Part shown: positions 1-10,087 of the stretch, in pieces | How the letters are laid out: the number at the start of each line of letters is the position of its first letter | Numbering within the stretch: position 1 is the first letter of the stretch | DNA from: an uncultured Bacteroides sp. | Lineage (GTDB): Bacteria > Bacteroidota > Bacteroidia > Chitinophagales > Chitinophagaceae | DNA length: 64,000 nt | NCBI GenBank assembly: GCA_902168085.1 | Contig: CABHOP010000020.1 | Span: forward strand, 20,002 to 84,001 | Direction of reading: 5' to 3' | The notes under the pieces: generated by a model | Seen by the model: only the letters and a program-made list of their open reading frames with translations | What the model was told of the DNA's origin: nothing | Databases searched by the model: none | Position numbers and translations under genes: made by a program

Positions 1-1271
1 AAATCATCCGTGCATTTGCTTACCTGAAAAAAGCAGCTGCACTTACCAATACCGAGCTGGGTGTGCTGCCTGCTGAAAAATCGAAACTGATAGGCCAGGT
101 GTGCGATGAGATACTGGAAGGCAAACTGGATAATGAATTTCCGTTGGTAGTATGGCAAACAGGTTCGGGCACACAATCGAACATGAATGTGAACGAAGTG
201 GTAGCTTACCGCGCACACGTTATCAACGGCGGCCAGCTTACCGATAAAGAAAAATTTGTGCACCCTAACGATGATGTGAACAAATCGCAATCATCAAACG
301 ATACATTCCCTACTGCTATGCACATAGCTGCATACAAAATGCTGGTAGATGTAACGATACCGGGCATCAAAAAGCTGCGCGATACGCTGGATAAGAAAGC
401 GAGGGCATTCATGCACATAGTGAAAATAGGCCGTACGCACTTTATGGATGCTACGCCATTGACACTGGGCCAGGAAATAAGCGGCTATGTATCTCAACTG
501 GACCACGGCCTACGAGCTATCAACAATACACTGGCGCACCTGAGCGAACTGGCACTGGGTGGTACGGCCGTAGGTACGGGCATCAATACACCGGAAGGGT
601 ATGCAGAGCATGTAGCCGGCAACATAGCCAAGCTGACAGGCCTGCCTTTCGTAACTGCAGAAAACAAATTTGAAAGCCTGGCTGCGCACGATGCGATAGT
701 AGAAGCGCATGGTGCACTGAAAACAGTAGCCGTTAGCCTGATGAAAATAGCGAATGACATCCGTATGCTGAGCTCCGGCCCACGTTGCGGTATCGGTGAA
801 ATATTCATACCAGACAATGAGCCTGGTTCATCTATCATGCCGGGTAAGGTAAACCCTACGCAGTGCGAGGCGCTGACCATGATAGCTGCACAGGTAATGG
901 GTAACGATGTGGCCATCAGCGTAGGTGGTTCAAACGGCCACTTTGAGCTGAACGTGTTTAAACCGGTGATGATATTCAACTTCCTGCACAGCGCAAGGCT
1001 GATAGGCGATGGTTGTGTATCCTTCAACGATAAATGTGCGGAGGGTATTGAACCGATACAAGCCAATATAGATAGCAACCTGCACAACTCACTGATGCTG
1101 GTAACATCGCTGAACACTAAAATAGGCTACTACAAAGCAGCTGAAATAGCACAAACAGCACATAAGCAAGGCAAGACGCTGAAACAAACAGCTATAGACC
1201 TGGGCTATGTAACCAGCGAGCAATTTGACGAGTGGGTAAGGCCTGAAGATATGGTAGGCAAGCTGAACTAA
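1..1271 (+). CDS. fumC: fumarate hydratase class II (5' truncated by window edge)
   Basis: Open frame runs from the window edge ([26 protein letters not shown]...); [16 protein letters not shown] fumarase/aspartase signature; stop at 1271. Confidence 0.95.
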   Translation, partial: IIRAFAYLKKAAALTNTELGVLPAEKSKLIGQVCDEILEGKLDNEFPLVVWQTGSGTQSNMNVNEVVAYRAHVINGGQLTDKEKFVHPNDDVNKSQSSNDTFPTAMHIAAYKMLVDVTIPGIKKLRDTLDKKARAFMHIVKIGRTHFMDATPLTLGQEISGYVSQLDHGLRAINNTLAHLSELALGGTAVGTGINTPEGYAEHVAGNIAKLTGLPFVTAENKFESLAAHDAIVEAHGALKTVAVSLMKIANDIRMLSSGPRCGIGEIFIPDNEPGSSIMPGKVNPTQCEALTMIAAQVMGNDVAISVGGSNGHFELNVFKPVMIFNFLHSARLIGDGCVSFNDKCAEGIEPIQANIDSNLHNSLMLVTSLNTKIGYYKAAEIAQTAHKQGKTLKQTAIDLGYVTSEQFDEWVRPEDMVGKLN

Positions 1272-1295
1272 AATCAGAAATCGACTTTAATCAAT

Positions 1296-1327
1296 AAAAA
1301 TGGCATACAGGTTTGTATGCCATTTTT
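1296..1327. terminator. bidirectional hairpin terminator
   Basis: AAAAATGGCATACA...TGTATGCCATTTTT perfect inverted repeat between convergent genes. Confidence 0.85.
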
Positions 1328-1336
1328 ATTATGATA

Positions 1337-1780
1337 CTAAGGGGTAACTACCCACCATGTATTACCAAACTTATCTTTAAAACCACCACTGCGGCCGTAG
1401 CTCTGGTCGCTTACTTCCATAAGGCTGGTAGCACCTGCTGCAATGCCTTTCTTATAGGTTGCATCGGCATCGGGTACGTTTACATACATACCTGCAGTGT
1501 TTACACCCCATTGGTCGCTTGCCTGGGCAAACATGATGGTGCTATCGCCAATCATCACCTCGCCATGCATAATGCTGCCATCTTCGCGATGGGTGACATG
1601 TGTTTCCCGTGCATCGAAGACTTCTTTTACAAATGACAGGAAGCCTTTAGAATTTTCTAAAATCAGGTAAGGCATTACATGCTGATACCTTTCCGGAAGT
1701 TGTACTGTTTTCATTTTTTTCGTTTTTAGCATATCAAAAGTACCGGGGGCGATAAAATTGAAATTGTATAAACACGACAT
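1337..1780 (-). CDS. VOC/glyoxalase (PhnB-like) family protein; true start probably the internal MKTVQLPERYQHV
   Basis: YLILENSKGFLSFVKEVFDA...GKFGNTWWVVTP-type VOC pattern. Confidence 0.8.
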   Translation of the reverse strand: MSCLYNFNFIAPGTFDMLKTKKMKTVQLPERYQHVMPYLILENSKGFLSFVKEVFDARETHVTHREDGSIMHGEVMIGDSTIMFAQASDQWGVNTAGMYVNVPDADATYKKGIAAGATSLMEVSDQSYGRSGGFKDKFGNTWWVVTP

Positions 1781-2593
1781 CTACACATCCAGGTATTCTT
1801 TTCCTTCGGCATTCCCTTTAAAATATATGCCCGGATGATAGCCGGAGAAAGATTTGAAATCGCGGATGAAATGCGATTGGTCGTAATAACCACAATCGTA
1901 TGCTATATCGGTTAGAGAACGGTCTGCATTCCTATCATACTGTTTCAATGCCGATTGAAAACGCATAATGCGGGTGTACATCTTTGGGCTGAAGCCTGCC
2001 AGTTCATTGAACTTGCGTTCCAACTGGCGGGTAGAAAGATTGAAGTGATAAGCCATATCATTTACCGGCATTAGTTCTTTAGCATGTATCACGTGATGAA
2101 TAGCATATATGGCAGGTGGTAAGGGTGCATTTTTTAGTTTACTTTCCAGGAAGGTGGATAGAATGGCTACGCGTGCCTGGTTGCAGGGGGCCGTCATCAT
2201 TTGTTCTTCCAGCAAGCGGCCTTCTTTGCCCAAGAGTGTTTGCAGGTCGGGCATATGGTTGCTGGCCGCTGCAGCCGAAACGCGAAATAAATGCGGTAAT
2301 GCAAAAGGGTAGAGGTAAACACCGAATATGCCAAAGCTACCATAGGTAACGAACCTGCGATAGGTTTGCGACTGCGCCTGCAGCATAGCATGGCCTTGCT
2401 TTATAGTACCGGTATCGGTTACTTCATCAAATGTATTGTGATAGTGAAATACCATTTCCGCACAGCCATCGGCCATAGAGCGATAAATATATGGCTCGTC
2501 GCCACGCTCTATTTCATACACCCAAAACATGCGCACAAATGCAGCAAGGCTGGCAGGTGGTGGTATGGTGTAGTATGTAACGCGTGGTTGCAT
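1781..2593 (-). CDS. AraC-family transcriptional regulator
   Basis: C-terminal HTH: LSTRQLERKFNELAGFSPKMYTRIMRFQ...DIAYDCGYYDQSHFIRDFKSFSGYHP. Confidence 0.9.
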   Translation of the reverse strand: MQPRVTYYTIPPPASLAAFVRMFWVYEIERGDEPYIYRSMADGCAEMVFHYHNTFDEVTDTGTIKQGHAMLQAQSQTYRRFVTYGSFGIFGVYLYPFALPHLFRVSAAAASNHMPDLQTLLGKEGRLLEEQMMTAPCNQARVAILSTFLESKLKNAPLPPAIYAIHHVIHAKELMPVNDMAYHFNLSTRQLERKFNELAGFSPKMYTRIMRFQSALKQYDRNADRSLTDIAYDCGYYDQSHFIRDFKSFSGYHPGIYFKGNAEGKEYLDV

Positions 2594-3132
2594 CAGGATA
2601 TTTCTTTTGCCAATTGTGCTTTAAAATTATTCCAGTCGGGCAGGTATTGTTTGCAGTTGGCCAGCAATACAGGCTCTATCAATCCTGTCCACGCATCCAA
2701 TGCTTTCCGGGTGCCAATGGTATAGCCTATAGGCTGCACCCAGTTTTTAACCACCATATGAAAATGTGCATCGCGCAGGCTTTTGAAAAAGAAACAGGGA
2801 TTTTTGAGGATAAAGTCTTTCGCATCTGTTCCCGCATCTTCCACTGTAGTTTTATCTGCTATGGCCAGTAGCCTGTTGAAATTGTAAAGGAAGAAGGGAA
2901 GTGTTTCTTCATCGTCTGTAAAAATGGAATCTATTATTCCTTTTGTTTCCTCGTTATCGCCAATGCCCAACTGGCCGGAGTAGAAGGATTTGGCAATGCT
3001 ACCCACGTCCTCGTGATTGAGATAGTAATAAACAGGCCTGCCGTTCAGGGAATCTGTTTTTACCGTATTTTTTATCAATTGTGCCCCCGCGGTGAATGGT
3101 AGTGCCAGGATGATGCATAAAAAGTACTTCAT
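2593..3132 (-). CDS. exported protein of unknown function
   Basis: Signal-peptide-like N-terminus MKYFLCIILALPFTAGAQ; overlaps the next gene by 1 nt. Confidence 0.7.
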   Translation of the reverse strand: MKYFLCIILALPFTAGAQLIKNTVKTDSLNGRPVYYYLNHEDVGSIAKSFYSGQLGIGDNEETKGIIDSIFTDDEETLPFFLYNFNRLLAIADKTTVEDAGTDAKDFILKNPCFFFKSLRDAHFHMVVKNWVQPIGYTIGTRKALDAWTGLIEPVLLANCKQYLPDWNNFKAQLAKEIS

Positions 3133-3155
3133 AACAACGGTGGAAAATTAAGCAT

Positions 3156-3183
3156 AAAAAAAGCACCTGTAACAAGGTGCTTT
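3156..3183. terminator. hairpin terminator
   Basis: AAAGCACCT...AGGTGCTTT between genes. Confidence 0.7.
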
Positions 3184-3206
3184 CAATTATTTACTGTACC
3201 GATTGA

Positions 3207-3617
3207 TTACCAGACATATTGCTTTTTATTCAGCAGCAGCGCCTCTCCCTGTATGGTTTTATCGCCGGTGCTTACTTCATATACGGCACAGTCATACAGT
3301 ATCCTGTTCTTGTCGGGATAGGTTTCTTTTACTGTTATCACTGCTTCATATTCGGTATCTACAAACATGGGCCTCAGCCATTTAATGTTCTGGCTCATGT
3401 ATACATGCCCATCGGCATACCACAGGGCACCAAATATTTTGGTAAATACACTGGCCCCTAAAAAACCGTGAATGATATTTCTGCCAAACATGCTGGCCTT
3501 ACCAGCTTCTGCATCAATATGTAGCGGGTTCACATCGCCACTTACACGTGCATAGGTATCTACATCGTCTTGTGTGTAGCTAAACTTATGGCGAAATTCG
3601 TCTCCTACTTGTAGCAT
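3207..3617 (-). CDS. MaoC-like (R)-hydratase / hotdog-fold protein
   Basis: YARVSGDVNPLHIDAEAGKASMFGRNIIHGFLGAS is the MaoC active-site pattern. Confidence 0.9.
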   Translation of the reverse strand: MLQVGDEFRHKFSYTQDDVDTYARVSGDVNPLHIDAEAGKASMFGRNIIHGFLGASVFTKIFGALWYADGHVYMSQNIKWLRPMFVDTEYEAVITVKETYPDKNRILYDCAVYEVSTGDKTIQGEALLLNKKQYVW

Positions 3618-3682
3618 AGTATCGGTGTTTTGGTTCTACACTAAAAATAATCAAGTTATTAATAAATGAAAGTTATTTAAAT

Positions 3683-3711
3683 AAAAAGGTTGCCCCGAAA
3701 GGCAACCTTTT
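3683..3711. terminator. hairpin terminator
   Basis: AAAAAGGTTGCC...GGCAACCTTTT. Confidence 0.7.
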
Positions 3712-3732
3712 AAAAATGCATGGAAGTGAGTG

Positions 3733-5697
3733 CTATTTTTTGTTAATCAGCTCTGCTCCTGCAGTACCTGTTTGTTGGGTGCTGCCGCTTTGCGCATCAT
3801 TTTTGGTGTCGCTATTGCCGCCGATAGCACGGTCGGGCTGCTGTGTTTTAGGTCTTGTTTTGCTGTCTATGCTTTTGCTTTCAGGTTGGTTCCATTCCGC
3901 AGCGTGCAGGTAGTAGCCTTTCAGCTCCGGTTCTTTTTCTACCTCGGCTTCTACACGGTGTGCATTTGCATATTTGTCATTGCGGATACCTGTTACCTGC
4001 CAGCTCACTTCTACATTGGGCTGATTGGTTTGGATTTTGAATTTATTGCCACTTACTTTTTCAGCTACGATAGCCTGTGCAAACGTACCGATAACTGTCA
4101 GCTGGTAGCGGAAGTCTTTATTCAGCGCTTCGAAGTAGCCGGGCAGGGTAACCGTTGCATAACCGTTGGCATCTGTAGTGATGTTGCCATTATATACGTT
4201 CATCATATCTGGACTTTCTACAAAGCTGTGGTACAAGTATTTATTTTCAGGGTCTTGGGGGTGGTCTATTTTGAAAGTACCGCTACCTTTAGCAATGCTG
4301 CCAGTTATTTGCACATTGCCGCTAAAGTAACCTGCATAGTTGGTAGTAGCACCTGTGGCGTAGCCATAAATACCATAGCGTGTAGCCGGTGCGGTAGCAC
4401 CGCCGATGGTATTGGCATAGCCATATACACCATAAGTATTACCACCACCCGTAGTAGCCGCGAAGGATGAGTTTTTGTTGTAACCCACTACACCTATACC
4501 GCCTGTAGAAGTACCTTCCACACCTGCTGTATTTCCCGAACCATACACACCCAGGTCCTGGTTGCCGGTGCTGAAGTTGGCGTTACAATTCTGCAATGGT
4601 ACACCCTGGTAGCCAATACCGTGGATACCCGTACCATAGTTGCTGGTATTATATGCACCGGAAACACCACCTTTCAGACAGCCTTGTGTAGTGTATGAAT
4701 AACCGTAAATGGCAGCAAAAGTATCTATAGCAGGTACGGGAGTAGCGGGCTGCATAACCGTAAGCCTGCTGGTAGGTGCAGAGGTGCCGAAGCCTGATGC
4801 ACCTGTAGATACCACAATACCGCGGCCGGCAGTACCACCATCGAAGAAGCCTGCAACACCGGCGCCAGTAGCCACACCCCAGATACCATTACCTGTACCT
4901 GTAGCCACGCCCACCGTACCACCCAGTGTACCTGTGGAAAGGCCGTACACACCGTTTTGTGAACCGCTGACACCTATTACGCCTATGCCTGTAGTAGACT
5001 CGCCATATATGGAACCTGATGTAGCGATAGAAGTAGCCGGTGTAGCCACCAGGGTAGAGCGTACACCATTACCAATAGAACCGGCTGTTACCTGGAATTT
5101 TATATTAGGAGAAAGGGTTGCAGTATTAACGCCAACAGAGGTGCCATCGTCTGTCAGTTGTGAGTTGCCCACAGCAGTAGAGCTGAGAAACTTAGCTATG
5201 GTATGGTTAGTGCCGGCTACACTGCTACATGTAGTAGCCGTAGTTGCAGTTGTGGCGGTAGTAGCTGTGGCAGCACTATTAGCGGTATTGGCATTTACAG
5301 CAGTAGCTGCATGCAGCGCAAATGGCACACTCAGCAGTTGCACAGCACCCAGGTTGGTATAAGCAGTGCCACCTGCCGGGTCTATTTCCACTTGTATAAA
5401 TTTATCATTTGTGCCCCATGCTACGCTGTTCATAGTGCCGGTTACGGGCGTGCCCGCACCAATCTGGATATTGTAAAGGCCAAACTGGTTGGTAGTAGCC
5501 GTTTGTGTTTCAACATATTCGGGCGTACCTGCGGCAGAACCATCCAGTACGCTGATGCGCATAGCTATGTTTTGGCCGGCCAGCGGCGCACCTGCGTTAT
5601 CGCGGGCTACACCCTGGTAGTTGAATTTTTGCGGTGCCTGCGCCCAGGTAGCTGCCGAAAGCAACACCATTGCGAATGTTATAAGTGTTTTTTTCAT
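3733..5697 (-). CDS. secreted repetitive Gly/Thr/Ala-rich surface protein
   Basis: Signal peptide; N-terminal FNYQGVARDNAGAPLAGQNIAMRISVLDG domain; many GVYGYA/GIYGYA-type repeats; low-complexity ATATTATTATTATT stretch. Confidence 0.8.
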   Translation of the reverse strand: MKKTLITFAMVLLSAATWAQAPQKFNYQGVARDNAGAPLAGQNIAMRISVLDGSAAGTPEYVETQTATTNQFGLYNIQIGAGTPVTGTMNSVAWGTNDKFIQVEIDPAGGTAYTNLGAVQLLSVPFALHAATAVNANTANSAATATTATTATTATTCSSVAGTNHTIAKFLSSTAVGNSQLTDDGTSVGVNTATLSPNIKFQVTAGSIGNGVRSTLVATPATSIATSGSIYGESTTGIGVIGVSGSQNGVYGLSTGTLGGTVGVATGTGNGIWGVATGAGVAGFFDGGTAGRGIVVSTGASGFGTSAPTSRLTVMQPATPVPAIDTFAAIYGYSYTTQGCLKGGVSGAYNTSNYGTGIHGIGYQGVPLQNCNANFSTGNQDLGVYGSGNTAGVEGTSTGGIGVVGYNKNSSFAATTGGGNTYGVYGYANTIGGATAPATRYGIYGYATGATTNYAGYFSGNVQITGSIAKGSGTFKIDHPQDPENKYLYHSFVESPDMMNVYNGNITTDANGYATVTLPGYFEALNKDFRYQLTVIGTFAQAIVAEKVSGNKFKIQTNQPNVEVSWQVTGIRNDKYANAHRVEAEVEKEPELKGYYLHAAEWNQPESKSIDSKTRPKTQQPDRAIGGNSDTKNDAQSGSTQQTGTAGAELINKK

Positions 5698-5737
5698 AAT
5701 GTCGAATTTTTCAATGAAGTGATTTTCAATAATGAGG

Positions 5738-6328
5738 TTAATTGATCTTGTTTATTTTATAGGATGCCAGCTGCGCGGCACCGTTCAATGGTTGGTAAGA
5801 AACAGACAACATATAGGTGGCATTAGCTATGCCGGTCATATCTATCTGCAGCTTACCCCGGTTTTCAGTAACAGATACCTTATTGTTCAGTATCTGCTTG
5901 CCGGTGATGTCTTGCAGACTATACCAGATGGTGCCGTTCGATGGCAGGTTATATTGCAGGTACACAGTGCTGGATGTAGGGTTGGGGTATACCTGCAGGT
6001 TTTGGTAGAGGGCTACCCGGTCTTTTATGCCCGTGCTGGGGGGCATGGGCTGCAGTATGCCTTGTGTTACGATGATATTGGATGAGGTGGCGGTATGTAC
6101 TACGGTCATTTCGGCTACCGACCATTCGTAAGTGTTTGTGCCGATGTTGGCTGCGCCCCCGGCGCTGTTAATAGTAGATGGCGTGATGCTTTGCCCGCGG
6201 ATATAACCGCTTACGAGCAGCAGCAACAGGCTCATTAGAAGTGCTCTTTTCATATGCATTTTTTTAGAGTTGACAATGAATGTTAAAACTTGAATGCAAA
6301 ATGTGCCTGTTTGTAATGGAAATGTCAC
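5738..6328 (-). CDS. secreted protein with type IX secretion C-terminal sorting domain (start likely at MKRALLMSLL)
   Basis: LYQNLQVYPNPTSSTVYLQYNLPSNGTIWYSLQDITGKQIL...MLSVSYQ pattern typical of T9SS type A sorting domains. Confidence 0.8.
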   Translation of the reverse strand: MTFPLQTGTFCIQVLTFIVNSKKMHMKRALLMSLLLLLVSGYIRGQSITPSTINSAGGAANIGTNTYEWSVAEMTVVHTATSSNIIVTQGILQPMPPSTGIKDRVALYQNLQVYPNPTSSTVYLQYNLPSNGTIWYSLQDITGKQILNNKVSVTENRGKLQIDMTGIANATYMLSVSYQPLNGAAQLASYKINKIN

Positions 6329-6398
6329 GTAGAACTACTTGATTTTAAAAAGTAATATGACTGAAATAAAGAATTTTCAAAATTTTAATAAGAATGCA

Positions 6399-6406
6399 TA
6401 CCTTTG
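6399..6406 (+). promoter_or_regulatory. Bacteroidota -7 element (TACCTTTG) upstream of the 6544 gene
   Basis: Matches TAnnTTTG consensus. Confidence 0.5.
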
Positions 6407-6543
6407 CGCCGCCCAAAGGAACTTTTGCCCCCAGAAAAAGTAAGGATAGATTAACAGACCGGAAATATGACGCTAATATTAAATCGGTTTTTTTGTGCTG
6501 TATTGAATTGATAAATCTTTAAACTTTTTAAAAACTACATACG

Positions 6544-8040
6544 ATGGCTAACCAAGACAACAAAAGCTTTGTAGAAAGCGTAATGGACGCTCAGAAGCAA
6601 GCGGTTGAAACAATGGTGGAAAACACCAAGAAATTTACCAATGGTAATGCAATGGTGAACGACACTATTGAGAAAGGCAGTGAATGGTATAAAAACTGGT
6701 TGGACAATCAAAAGACGGTATTTGCTAATACTACAGAAAAGGCTACAAACCTGGGCAGTAATGCACAAAGCAATATGACACAGATGAATGAGTTTTACCA
6801 AAACTGGTTCAATACGCAGATGAACTGGAGCAAACAAATGTGGGACATGAATATGGAGCACATGAAAAATACCACCCAGCAGGCACAAGCCAATGCGCAA
6901 CAAAATGCAAACCCGATGGCTCAATGGGGTAATATGTGGAATAACTGGATGAACGGCTGGAACAACTGGAACAACAACATGAATCAGGCGAATAGCTGGA
7001 TGAACATGATGAACCAGTGGAATAATAACAATCCTATGGATGCATTTAAAAAAGCATCTGAAACGTGGACAGGTTTGTTCAACCAATACTATAACACACT
7101 GAGCACCGGTTTTGCCGATATGCAGAAGAACGTGCAAAACGGTACGGCACAGGATGCTTACCGCAATATGATAAATGTGAACGAAGGTTTTACCCGCTTC
7201 GTAGAAATGTGGATGCCTTTCTGGAAATCTATCCAGGAAAAAACATTCAACATGGATATGTACAAAAACATGGTAAACCCAGCTACATACAAAGAACTGA
7301 TGGATAAATACTTTGGCTTCCTGCCGGAGAATAGCCGCCAGTACATGCAGCAATACACTGAAATGATGCAGAAAGGTATGGCACAAGCCAGCCAGAATGG
7401 TATGCAACAGTATCAGCAGTTCCGCAACATGCTATCGAACGCTACACCAAGCAGCAACGATATCTTCGGCAACATGCTGAACGGTTATACTACCATGTAT
7501 AACATGATGATGGAAGGTGTATCACCAATCACAAAGCTGATGACGCCCAACCAGTTCACAAAATCGATGATGGAGTGGAACGACATCGCTAACCGTACGA
7601 TGGTTTACAATATCAAAAATGCAGAAATGCAATACATGATATACAACCAAGGCGTGAAAGTGATGGATAGCCTGGCTGAGAATATTGCTGAAAAAGTACA
7701 GAAAGGTGAAGACATCAATAACATGATGGCCCTGTACCAGGAGTGGCTGAACATCAGTGATAAGGTATTTGTATCCCTGTTTGAAAGCGAAGAGTACAGC
7801 AAAATAATGGCTGAAACCAGCGCTATGCAACTGCGCCTGCGCAAAGATGTGGAAGCACAACTGGAAAAATACCTGGTAGGTGTACCCGTAGCTACACGCA
7901 GCGAAATGGACGAGATGTACAAAACCATCTACGACCTGAAAAAGCAAGTACGCCAACTGGAAAAAATGCTGGAACTGGATAGCACTGAAGAAACAGAAAC
8001 GGAAGAGAAGACAGCAGCTAAAAAAGGTAAGAAAGCATAA
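6544..8040 (+). CDS. PhaE-like poly(3-hydroxyalkanoate) synthase subunit / phasin-like protein
   Basis: Phasin-like N-terminus; C-terminal AETSAMQLRLRKDVEAQLEKYLVGVPVATRSEMDEMYKTIYDLKKQVRQLEKML typical of PhaE; W/N/M-rich centre. Confidence 0.75.
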   Translation: MANQDNKSFVESVMDAQKQAVETMVENTKKFTNGNAMVNDTIEKGSEWYKNWLDNQKTVFANTTEKATNLGSNAQSNMTQMNEFYQNWFNTQMNWSKQMWDMNMEHMKNTTQQAQANAQQNANPMAQWGNMWNNWMNGWNNWNNNMNQANSWMNMMNQWNNNNPMDAFKKASETWTGLFNQYYNTLSTGFADMQKNVQNGTAQDAYRNMINVNEGFTRFVEMWMPFWKSIQEKTFNMDMYKNMVNPATYKELMDKYFGFLPENSRQYMQQYTEMMQKGMAQASQNGMQQYQQFRNMLSNATPSSNDIFGNMLNGYTTMYNMMMEGVSPITKLMTPNQFTKSMMEWNDIANRTMVYNIKNAEMQYMIYNQGVKVMDSLAENIAEKVQKGEDINNMMALYQEWLNISDKVFVSLFESEEYSKIMAETSAMQLRLRKDVEAQLEKYLVGVPVATRSEMDEMYKTIYDLKKQVRQLEKMLELDSTEETETEEKTAAKKGKKA

Positions 8041-8069
8041 TTTGAGGAATCAACATATAGTTGAAAGAT

Positions 8070-8092
8070 AAAGGGCTGCATTGCAGCCCTTT
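8070..8092. terminator. hairpin terminator
   Basis: AAAGGGCTGCA.TGCAGCCCTTT. Confidence 0.75.
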
Positions 8093-8114
8093 ATTATTTT
8101 GATGCATTCGATGC

Positions 8115-8969
8115 TTAGAGGCTTGCCTTCAACATGCGTGTATTACCTGCCAGGTCTTCGCGTATCTCTACACTGTAGCCCTTGCTTTCAAACAGTTCTT
8201 TGGTGGCTATAGCATGGTCGGCATCCAGTTCGCAATAAATAAGTCCTTTGGCAGTCAATCTTTCCTTGCCAAAGTCGGCTATCAATCGATAGAACAGCAA
8301 TGGGTCATTGCCCGGCACAAACAGTGCTACGTGTGGCTCATGGTCCAAGACATTGGCATGCAGCGTATGTTGTTCCGTAACCGGTATATAAGGTGGGTTC
8401 GATACGATGATATCAAACGTGCCCAGTTTATTCCTATCTGCTTCTTTCAGGAAATCTACTTGAATGAAAGTTACATCTGCACCCAGGTCTTTTGCATTTT
8501 GCTGTGCTACAGCCAGCGCGCCCTCACTCACATCGCAGGCAGTGATGGTTACATCCGGCAGTTGCAGCTTGGTGGTAACGCTGATGCAGCCACTGCCTGT
8601 GCCTATATCCAGTATATCAGGTTTTGTTTGGTCTTTCTTCACGCCGCGCACCAGCCATTCTACCAGTTCTTCGGTTTCGGGACGGGGTATCAGCACATCT
8701 TCATTTACGGTAAACTCATAGCTCCAGAACCATGCTTTGCCCAGCACATATTGCACCGGGGTAGCGGTTAGTAGTTTATTCTTGGCGGTGTCGAAAGCGG
8801 CTTGTTGCTCTTCTGTAAATGGGGTTTCTTTATTGTCAAGACGCTGTAGTTTGTTAAGCCCGGTCAGGTTTTCCATTATCATATGTGCTATTGCATCGGC
8901 CTCTCCTTCGTCGTATAATGGTTGCAATGCTTTTTTCAGTTCATGAAATCCCTGTCCGTAGTTCAACAT
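8115..8969 (-). CDS. prmC: peptide chain release factor N5-glutamine methyltransferase
   Basis: DIGTGSGCISVTT and VSNPPYIP motifs. Confidence 0.95.
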   Translation of the reverse strand: MLNYGQGFHELKKALQPLYDEGEADAIAHMIMENLTGLNKLQRLDNKETPFTEEQQAAFDTAKNKLLTATPVQYVLGKAWFWSYEFTVNEDVLIPRPETEELVEWLVRGVKKDQTKPDILDIGTGSGCISVTTKLQLPDVTITACDVSEGALAVAQQNAKDLGADVTFIQVDFLKEADRNKLGTFDIIVSNPPYIPVTEQHTLHANVLDHEPHVALFVPGNDPLLFYRLIADFGKERLTAKGLIYCELDADHAIATKELFESKGYSVEIREDLAGNTRMLKASL

Positions 8970-9031
8970 GCGGCAAAGATAGTACTAATGCTTTTGTTAC
9001 TTTTGCACTCGTGTCGGTAGGTGCTATATAT

Positions 9032-10084
9032 ATGAAACGTTGCCTGGAGCTGGCAGCACTGGGCAAAGGCCATGTAGCGCCCAACCCTATGGTGGGTGCT
9101 GTGCTGGTGCACAATGGCCGTGTGATAGGCGAGGGCTGGCATCGCCAGTATGGCGAGGCGCATGCCGAGGTGAATTGCCTGGCCAATGTAGCGGATGCAG
9201 ATAAGCATCTGATAGCCGAAAGCACCATGTATGTAAGCCTGGAGCCCTGCGCACATACCGGCAAAACACCGCCATGCGCCAACAGGCTGGTGGCGGAGAA
9301 AGTGAAAGAAGTCATCGTCTGTAATATAGACCCGTTTGAAAAAGTGGGTGGCAAGGGATTGGAGATACTACAGCAAAACAATATCGCTACTACTACACAG
9401 GTGCTGGATGCAGAGGGCAAATGGCTCAACCGCAGGTTTTATACTTTCCATCAGCAACAGCGGCCGTATATCATATTGAAATGGGCGCAGTCGGGTAATG
9501 GCTACTTTGCACCTTATGGTAATAAACGCTACCAGCTTACGAATGCGTATTGCCAAACCTTGGTGCACAAATGGCGCACCGAGGAAGCGGCTATCATGGT
9601 AGGCACGAATACCGCATTGGCAGATGACCCGCAACTAACTGCAAGGCTATGGCAGGGCAAACAACCGTTGCGCATCGTGATAGACAGGTCGCTGATACTA
9701 CCCGCTAACCTGAAGCTGTTTAATAATGAAATGCCTACCTGGGTGGTGAACGATAAAAAGGAGGAACAGGCCGGTAATACAAGCTATATAAAGCTGGACT
9801 TTGATGGCGACATGCTGCAAGCCCTGATGGCGAAACTGCATGCAGCCAATATTCTTTCCATCATAATAGAAGGCGGCACTAAACTGCTGGATAGTTTCAT
9901 CAAGCGAGGGCTTTGGGATGAAGCCCGCGTCTTCACCGCAGGTAAAGATATAGACCGTGGCTTGCAGGCACCGCTATTGGTAGCAGCGCAGAAAGCTTTC
10001 AGCACTACGCTGGGAACAGATGTGCTGGATGTATACATAAATAAAAAAAGCCCGTACCCATATGTACAGGGCATGGAGCTATAA
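9032..10084 (+). CDS. ribD: bifunctional riboflavin deaminase/reductase RibD (start chosen at MKRCLELAALGKGHVAPNP)
   Basis: GEAHAEVNCL...SLEPCAHTGKTPPC deaminase motifs; reductase domain follows. Confidence 0.93.
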   Translation: MKRCLELAALGKGHVAPNPMVGAVLVHNGRVIGEGWHRQYGEAHAEVNCLANVADADKHLIAESTMYVSLEPCAHTGKTPPCANRLVAEKVKEVIVCNIDPFEKVGGKGLEILQQNNIATTTQVLDAEGKWLNRRFYTFHQQQRPYIILKWAQSGNGYFAPYGNKRYQLTNAYCQTLVHKWRTEEAAIMVGTNTALADDPQLTARLWQGKQPLRIVIDRSLILPANLKLFNNEMPTWVVNDKKEEQAGNTSYIKLDFDGDMLQALMAKLHAANILSIIIEGGTKLLDSFIKRGLWDEARVFTAGKDIDRGLQAPLLVAAQKAFSTTLGTDVLDVYINKKSPYPYVQGMEL

Positions 10085-10087
10085 CCC

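Noticed and set aside
4709-5362. 217-aa plus-strand ORF rich in V/P/A
   Set aside because: Antisense shadow of the repetitive Gly/Thr surface-protein gene.
3733-6328. Surface-protein pair considered as a contact-dependent toxin system
   Set aside because: No toxin domain or immunity gene visible; features fit ordinary secreted/T9SS-sorted surface proteins.
6535-7407. 290-aa His/Val/Phe-rich minus-strand ORF
   Set aside because: Antisense to the N/M/W-rich PhaE-like gene; composition explained by complementary codons.
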